A stretch of DNA of 10,049 nucleotides from Campylobacteraceae bacterium (GTDB taxonomy: Bacteria > Campylobacterota > Campylobacteria > Campylobacterales > Campylobacteraceae). The position numbers and the translations under genes were made by a program. Shown here one piece after another: positions 5,544-10,049 of this stretch. The stretch lies in NCBI GenBank assembly GCA_031256525.1, contig JAIRQK010000156.1:1-10049 (forward strand), written 5' to 3'. The notes beneath the pieces are model-generated. The model did not search any database and was not told where the DNA came from. It saw only the letters and a list, made by a program, of their open reading frames with translations. How positions within the stretch are numbered: position 1 is the first letter of the stretch; each line of letters starts with the position of its first letter.

Positions 5544-7250
5544 ATGAAAAAAGTAGTTTTTATTTTTATCTTTTTAACTTCTATTGTTTATGCACAGATG
5601 AAGATTATACCCACAGAAGAGGCTTTCAATGCGAGTGTTACGCAAAGAGATGACTTTCTGTTTTTGGATATTAAAATGGCAGATGGTGTCTATCTTTTAG
5701 ATGATAATTTTGTTTTTGAGGTAGTAAAATCTAAAAAATTTAACTTCACAAACGCTTCTCAAAAGTCAAATTCAAAAATTTACAATGACAAAAAAGTCTA
5801 TTTTGAGCATTTTGAAGCAATTGTGCCGATTGATATTTTAAGAGCAAATGGCATAAAAGGCAAAACTACGCTTAAGTTTACATATCAAGGTTGTGCAAAT
5901 GGTGGAATAACTTGCTATCCGCCTTTGAGTGAAAATTTTGTTTTGCAAGTACAAAGTGTGAAAAATATAAATACAAATTCAGAACGCGGAAAAATTGCCT
6001 TTATGTTTTTTGATAAAAGTATCTTTTTTGTTTTAATCAGTTTTTTTGGTTTTGGGCTTTTGCTCTCTTTGACACCGTGTGTTTTTCCTATGATACCGAT
6101 ACTCTCATCTATAATTGTAAATAACTCAAAAGACAATATGAGTTCAAAAAAAGGATTTTTGTTATCATTTATTTATGTTTTTTCAGCCTCAGTTGCTTAT
6201 GCGATAGTAGGGGTTATCGCAGGAATTTTTGGAGCAAATTTACAAAGTACACTTCAAAATTTTTGGGTAATTTTACTATTTAGTATATTGTTTGTTTTGC
6301 TTGCGTTATCGATGTTTGGAGTTTATAGTATTGATATTTCAAACTCTCTTAAAACAAAAATATCAAAATTATCTTCAGGCAAAAATGGTTTGCTTGGTGT
6401 TGTTATTATGGGATTTTTATCTGCATTGATAGTTGGACCTTGCGTTGCTGCTCCACTTGCTGGTGCACTTTTATACATAAGTCATAGTGGTAATGCTTTT
6501 CTTGGTGCAGCTGCACTTTTTGTTATGAGTTTTGGTATGGGTGTTCCGCTACTTTTAATTGGACTAAGTGCTGGAAGATTTTTACCAAAACCTGGTGTTT
6601 GGATGAATAGAGTTATGAATTTTTTTGGGATAGTTTTGCTTTTTATGGCAGTTTGGATGCTATCTCGCGCGATAGAAGAGAGCATAGCTTTGATATTTTA
6701 TGGTTTATTAATAGTCGGAATATCTTTATATTTTGGAGTTTTTAACAAAAATATCTCAAAACTATTAAAAATTATCTCCTTTATTGTTTTGATTTATGGA
6801 GCTTTAGTTTTTATTGGTGGAGTTAGTGGAGCTGGTTCTTTGTTAAATCCTTTGCAAAATATTATCTCGCAAAAAGAAAACAAAAAAGATGATAACTATT
6901 TACATATAAAGAGTTTAAAAGAGCTAAAAGATATTGTCGCAAAAGAGCAAAAACCGATAATGATAAAATTTACAGCCTCTTGGTGTTCAACCTGTAAAGA
7001 GTTAGAAAACAAGACTTTGAGTAAGCCAAATGTGAGAGAGAAGTTAAAAGAGTTTGTGCTTATTAAAATTGATGTAACAAAATATAATGATAATGATAAA
7101 GAGCTTTTGAAATATTTTGAGCTTTACGGACCTCCGGGAATTATATTTTATAAAGACAACATTGAACTGAAAAATTTTCAAATTGTTGGGTTTAAAAATG
7201 AGAGTGAGTTTTTAAAACATATAAATGAAATATTAGATGATGTAATGTAA
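5544..7250 (+). CDS. dsbD: Thiol:disulfide interchange protein DsbD, full three-domain form
   Basis: DsbD carries electrons from cytoplasmic thioredoxin through the inner membrane to periplasmic reductants such as those serving cytochrome c maturation and disulfide isomerisation. The 568-aa protein has a signal peptide (1-17, ending IVYA) and a periplasmic immunoglobulin-like domain with Cys117 and Cys124 in CANGGITCYPP. A membrane domain of about eight helices (roughly 155-430) has Cys179 in LTPCVFPMIPI and Cys300 in GPCVAAPLAGALL. The C-terminal thioredoxin domain has the redox motif ASWCSTCKELE, Cys481 and Cys484, and a YGPPGIIFY cis-proline loop at 528-536. All three cysteine pairs are present, so the relay looks intact. 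The start has AAAGGA at 5531-5536. A 31-base gap separates it from the next gene, so the two probably form an operon. Confidence 0.94.
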   Translation: MKKVVFIFIFLTSIVYAQMKIIPTEEAFNASVTQRDDFLFLDIKMADGVYLLDDNFVFEVVKSKKFNFTNASQKSNSKIYNDKKVYFEHFEAIVPIDILRANGIKGKTTLKFTYQGCANGGITCYPPLSENFVLQVQSVKNINTNSERGKIAFMFFDKSIFFVLISFFGFGLLLSLTPCVFPMIPILSSIIVNNSKDNMSSKKGFLLSFIYVFSASVAYAIVGVIAGIFGANLQSTLQNFWVILLFSILFVLLALSMFGVYSIDISNSLKTKISKLSSGKNGLLGVVIMGFLSALIVGPCVAAPLAGALLYISHSGNAFLGAAALFVMSFGMGVPLLLIGLSAGRFLPKPGVWMNRVMNFFGIVLLFMAVWMLSRAIEESIALIFYGLLIVGISLYFGVFNKNISKLLKIISFIVLIYGALVFIGGVSGAGSLLNPLQNIISQKENKKDDNYLHIKSLKELKDIVAKEQKPIMIKFTASWCSTCKELENKTLSKPNVREKLKEFVLIKIDVTKYNDNDKELLKYFELYGPPGIIFYKDNIELKNFQIVGFKNESEFLKHINEILDDVM

Positions 7251-7281
7251 AATAAACAAATTGCAAACATAGGAGAGTAAA

Positions 7282-7743
7282 ATGCAAGATGATGATATTA
7301 TAAAAAAAGCCAAACTAATATATGAGCTTTTTTTCTTATATGTAATAGTTGTGGTTAGTGCATTTATGATTTGGTACTTCGCAAATATTAGTTTAGGTAG
7401 TGGTTTTAGACATTTACCATCAGTTACTTTTTTAACAGCTGGAGTATTGTCGTTTATTTATTATGATAGCAAAAAGGATAATTGGGTAAATGACCATCTT
7501 CTTTGGCAAAGAAACAGTTTCATAGTTATGGTCATTGGAGGTTTGATTGTCATCTTATCAGGATACCTTTCGGCAAATGTTGATATAACTATTTCAACAC
7601 TTTATATTAACCATGCGTTTATTTTGAGCATATTAATCGTTATCGCATTATCTTTTGCAGTGTGGTTTTTGTATAGATTTGTAGCAGGGGCTATCAATTT
7701 TTTTAATAGATTATCCCCCCACGAGTCAAAGAAAAAAACTTAA
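7282..7743 (+). CDS. Small four-helix membrane protein, possibly DUF4870/COG3671-like
   Basis: I do not recognise this 153-aa protein with certainty. It has four hydrophobic segments at about 13-34, 45-61, 80-98 and 111-131, a charged N-terminus (MQDDDIIKKAK) and a basic tail. Between the second and third helices is DHLLWQRNSF (71-80), and after the fourth WFLYRFVAGAINFFNRL (128-144). This layout, with HxxWQ-type residues before a helix and W-x2-YR-x3-G after the last one, recalls the DUF4870/COG3671 family of small inner-membrane proteins of unknown function. That resemblance is from memory only. ATG 7282 has AGGAGAG at 7271-7277. It follows dsbD by 31 bases, so it is probably coexpressed. 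Its stop overlaps the kdsB stop on the other strand by four bases. Confidence 0.8.
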   Translation: MQDDDIIKKAKLIYELFFLYVIVVVSAFMIWYFANISLGSGFRHLPSVTFLTAGVLSFIYYDSKKDNWVNDHLLWQRNSFIVMVIGGLIVILSGYLSANVDITISTLYINHAFILSILIVIALSFAVWFLYRFVAGAINFFNRLSPHESKKKT

Positions 7744-8456
7744 CCAAATAGATTAAGTGCTTTTTGCAAATCCTCTTTTGTATCAATTCCAAAACTTTGA
7801 CTTTTTACCTCTATCATATCTATCTGTTTTCCGTTATATAATGCACGAAGTTGCTCTAATTTTTCGATATTCTCTAAAGGTGCTTCTTTAAAATTACAAA
7901 ACTCTTTTAGACTTCCATAAGTAAAGCCATAAATCCCAAGATGTGCGAAATATGGTATTTTGATATTTTCTCTATCATATGGAATGAGACTTCTTGAAAA
8001 GTATAGAGCCTTGTTGTTTTTATCTAAAACTACTTTTACGAGATTTGGACTATTTGCTTCTGTGATATCCACTTTTTTGTAGCAGCTAACCATTGTAAAA
8101 TCACTCTGTTTTGAGATTTTCTCAATTTGAGTTTTGACAGATTGTACTATTTGTGGCTCTATAAATGGCTCATCAGCTTGTATATTTATAATGATTTCCG
8201 TATCTTTTAATCCAAGTTTGCTTGCTGCTTCATTTATTCTATCAGTTCCGCTATTGTGCGAAGTGCTTGTAAGAACAGCATTTATGTTGTACTCTTTAGC
8301 AACTTTGATAACCTCATCTGAATCAGTTGCAATTACAACATTGTCCACACATTCAACCGCCTTAGCAGTTCTTATAACCATCGGAAGACCAAGAATCTCA
8401 GTTAAAACTTTATTTGGAAATCTCGTAGAAGCAAGTCTTGCTGGAATTATTATCAT
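7740..8456 (-). CDS. kdsB: 3-deoxy-manno-octulosonate cytidylyltransferase (CMP-Kdo synthetase)
   Basis: KdsB activates Kdo with CTP to give CMP-Kdo, the donor for the inner core of LPS. The 238-aa length is normal. Family motifs are IIPARLASTRFPNKVL at 3-18 (nucleotide-binding loop), TSTSHNSGTDRINEA at 63-77, NIQADEPFI at 91-99 with the metal-binding Asp95, NSPNLVKVVLD at 135-145, LYFSRSLIPY at 151-160, HLGIYGF at 172-178, and PLENIEKLEQLRALYNG at 193-209. The ATG at 8456-8454 overlaps the thrC stop (ATGA). AAAAGG (complement of 8463-8468), inside the end of thrC, is its ribosome binding site. Cotranscription with thrC and cutA is likely. The stop overlaps that of the convergent membrane-protein gene. 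Confidence 0.95.
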   Translation of the reverse strand: MIIIPARLASTRFPNKVLTEILGLPMVIRTAKAVECVDNVVIATDSDEVIKVAKEYNINAVLTSTSHNSGTDRINEAASKLGLKDTEIIINIQADEPFIEPQIVQSVKTQIEKISKQSDFTMVSCYKKVDITEANSPNLVKVVLDKNNKALYFSRSLIPYDRENIKIPYFAHLGIYGFTYGSLKEFCNFKEAPLENIEKLEQLRALYNGKQIDMIEVKSQSFGIDTKEDLQKALNLFG

Positions 8457-9934
8457 TGATTGCCTTTTATAAATGAAGATATCTCTTTTTTTATATCACT
8501 TTTTTCAATAACTACATCGTGTACGATTTTTTTGGAAAATAGCGAGCTTATACATTCGGGTATTTTTGCATTTAAAGTTTTGCTAATCTCTTCAAGCGCC
8601 TCTTTATCGGAATATTTTTTATCATCATTTCTAATCGCATTTAGCATTGTTGGAGCAAATTTTGTCCACTCTGCAGTTGAGCATATAACGCAAGGAATAT
8701 CTTTTGTTTTTAGCTCGTTGTACGCTTTGATACAAGTTGCAGTGTGAGGATCCATTATATACTCTTTGTTTACATAGTGCTTAATTGTTTCAAGGGCGAA
8801 ATTGTCATCACAAAAAACAGCTTCAAAGTCCTCTTGTAAAAGCACTAACTCATCTTTTGTGAGCGAATATTTTTTATTTTTTGCCAAAGACTCCATAAGT
8901 TCTTTACATCTTGCACTTCCAAACTTATCAAACAAAACTCTTTCAACATTTGAAGAGATTAATATATCCATAGCAGGTGAGGTTGTATTTAAAAGTTTTT
9001 TGTTGCTAATATCGTAAACTCCGCTATTTATAAATTCTGTCAAAATGTTGTTGATGTTTGAAGCGATAAATATTTTTTCAATTGGTAAGCCCATTTTTTT
9101 AGCATAATAAGCTCCCAAAGCATTTCCAAAGTTTCCACTTGGAATTGTGATATATATTTTTTCACCAATTTCTATCTCATTTTGTTTGACAAGTTCAATA
9201 TACGATGAGATATGATAGATAATTTGAAAGATAATTCTTCCGAAATTTACAGAGTTCGCAGCACTTAAATTTATGTTGTTATCTTTTAGCATTTTATTAA
9301 AATCACTATCAGTAAGTAGCGATTTTAACGCATTTTGTGCATCATCAAAATTGCCTTTTATGCCGATAACTTTGAGATTTTTCGCATTTTCTGTTACCAT
9401 TTGAAGTCGTTGCACATCGCTCGTGCCACCATCAGGATAGAGACATACAACTTTTATGTTTTCTTTATTTGCGAAAGTTTCAAGCGTTGCTGGACCAGTA
9501 TCTCCACTTGTTGCAACAAGAATGAGATATTTTTTACTCTCTTTTTTCGCTAAGAAAGAGAGTATATGACCAAAAGGTTGCAATGCCATATCTTTAAAAG
9601 CTCTCGTAGGACCGTGATATAGCTCATTGACAAAAAGGTCGCTTTTGACTTTTGTTAGCAGGGTAGGGGTTGTTTTATTGTCAAAATTATCGTATAGATT
9701 TAACGCTTCTTGTAAAACTCTATCTTCAATATCAATATTAAAAAGTTTCAAAATATTTAGCGATAGAGTTTTGTAGTTTTCGTTTCTCATTTTTTCAAAA
9801 AAACTATTGTCGATTTTTGGTAAAGATTCAGGCGTATAAAGTCCGCCAAAACTCGCACTTGGATTTAGTATGGCGTAAGAAAACTCTACTTTTTTTGGTC
9901 TGTTGCTGTCATTTCCTCTTGTCTCTATGAACAT
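8453..9934 (-). CDS. thrC: Threonine synthase
   Basis: ThrC is the PLP enzyme that converts O-phosphohomoserine to threonine and phosphate, the last step of threonine synthesis. The 493-aa product belongs to the longer class seen in many proteobacteria. Its N-terminal region (FSYAILNPSASFGGLYTPE at about 18-36) leads into the PLP-lysine motif HGPTRAFKDMALQPF at 107-121 with Lys114. Further motifs are ATSGDTGPA at 141-149, NSVNFGRI at 227-234, the phosphate-binding PSGNFGNALG at 265-274, and DPHTAT near residue 394. The ATG at 9934-9932 is supported by AAAAGGA (complement of 9944-9950), which lies within the last codons of cutA. It starts only five bases after the cutA stop and overlaps kdsB by four bases, so all three genes probably share a transcript. 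No leader peptide or attenuator is visible, but the operon's start is outside the window. Confidence 0.95.
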   Translation of the reverse strand: MFIETRGNDSNRPKKVEFSYAILNPSASFGGLYTPESLPKIDNSFFEKMRNENYKTLSLNILKLFNIDIEDRVLQEALNLYDNFDNKTTPTLLTKVKSDLFVNELYHGPTRAFKDMALQPFGHILSFLAKKESKKYLILVATSGDTGPATLETFANKENIKVVCLYPDGGTSDVQRLQMVTENAKNLKVIGIKGNFDDAQNALKSLLTDSDFNKMLKDNNINLSAANSVNFGRIIFQIIYHISSYIELVKQNEIEIGEKIYITIPSGNFGNALGAYYAKKMGLPIEKIFIASNINNILTEFINSGVYDISNKKLLNTTSPAMDILISSNVERVLFDKFGSARCKELMESLAKNKKYSLTKDELVLLQEDFEAVFCDDNFALETIKHYVNKEYIMDPHTATCIKAYNELKTKDIPCVICSTAEWTKFAPTMLNAIRNDDKKYSDKEALEEISKTLNAKIPECISSLFSKKIVHDVVIEKSDIKKEISSFIKGNQ

Positions 9935-9939
9935 TAAAT

Positions 9940-10049
9940 TTATCCTTTTGTCTCATTATCTATAAATTTTAAATATTTTTTGTTGCCTTTTATTATCGGT
10001 ATGGCGATGATTTCAGGTGTATCGTACATATGTAAAGATAAAATTACCT
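9940..10049 (-). CDS. cutA: Divalent-cation tolerance protein CutA, C-terminal part (runs off the window)
   Basis: Only the last 36 codons, including the stop, are in the window. They read LHMYDTPEIIAIPIIKGN, then KKYLKFIDNETKG. This matches the C-terminal signature of the CutA1 family, in which H-x-Y-x-x-PEII-x-LPI is followed by a YL-x-W/F-I strand near the end of a roughly 105-aa trimeric protein. CutA1 has been linked to copper and divalent-metal tolerance, though its biochemical role is unsettled. The stop TAA is at 9942-9940, five bases before the thrC start, and the thrC ribosome binding site overlaps the final codons, which points to one operon. Confidence 0.85.
   Translation of the reverse strand, partial: VILSLHMYDTPEIIAIPIIKGNKKYLKFIDNETKG

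Noticed and set aside
8134..8747. Plus-strand open frames opposite kdsB and thrC
   Set aside because: Both true genes carry full motif sets on the minus strand. The plus frames are Ser/Ile-rich antisense artefacts.
1..10049. CRISPR array, tRNA, rRNA or insertion sequence
   Set aside because: No regularly spaced repeats, no cloverleaf-like sequence and no transposase motifs were seen on either strand.

Overview
The window is AT-rich DNA that reads as chromosome from a Campylobacterota (Epsilonproteobacteria) species, most likely a Sulfurimonas-like or related free-living member. This is inferred from base composition, from the short MqnA of the futalosine (alternative menaquinone) pathway, and from promoters with a strong TATAAT-type -10 box but no clear -35. 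Nearly all genes are ordinary housekeeping or envelope genes. The exception is an accessory islet at about 1.1-2.8 kb.

Layout. (1) Positions 1-970, minus strand: mqnA runs into the start of gdhA with an ATGA overlap; gdhA leaves the window. (2) Positions 971-1231: a divergent intergenic region with a perfect 24-bp palindrome and a promoter facing right. (3) Positions 1232-2771: the accessory islet. A 149-aa protein resembling polymorphic-toxin immunity proteins overlaps by one base (TAATG) a 208-aa protein whose core matches the ADP-ribosyl cyclase/CD38 fold family, including the W-x3-S and downstream Glu of the active site. About 460 bp of decayed coding sequence follows, in which the open frame changes three times. 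(4) Positions 2881-4636, plus strand: moaD, moaE and pldA (outer-membrane phospholipase A with a Sel1-like N-terminal part). (5) Positions 4636-4661: a perfect 26-bp palindrome between the convergent ends of pldA and ppk2. (6) Positions 4647-5429, minus strand: polyphosphate kinase 2. (7) Positions 5544-7743, plus strand: full-length dsbD and a small four-helix membrane protein. (8) Positions 7740-10049, minus strand: the tail of cutA, then thrC and kdsB, tightly packed.

How the genes fit together. MqnA opens the route from chorismate to menaquinone, and GDH assimilates ammonium. MoaD and MoaE form molybdopterin synthase, which supplies cofactor to molybdoenzymes. PldA, KdsB and DsbD serve the envelope: outer-membrane lipid turnover, activated Kdo for LPS, and periplasmic thiol reduction. 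PPK2 moves phosphate between polyphosphate and nucleotides, and ThrC completes threonine synthesis. The islet does not belong to these pathways. The best reading is an orphan NAD+-consuming toxin with its cognate immunity gene placed upstream, and this is the part most worth following up. All functional calls are from reading motifs by eye; no database search was run.
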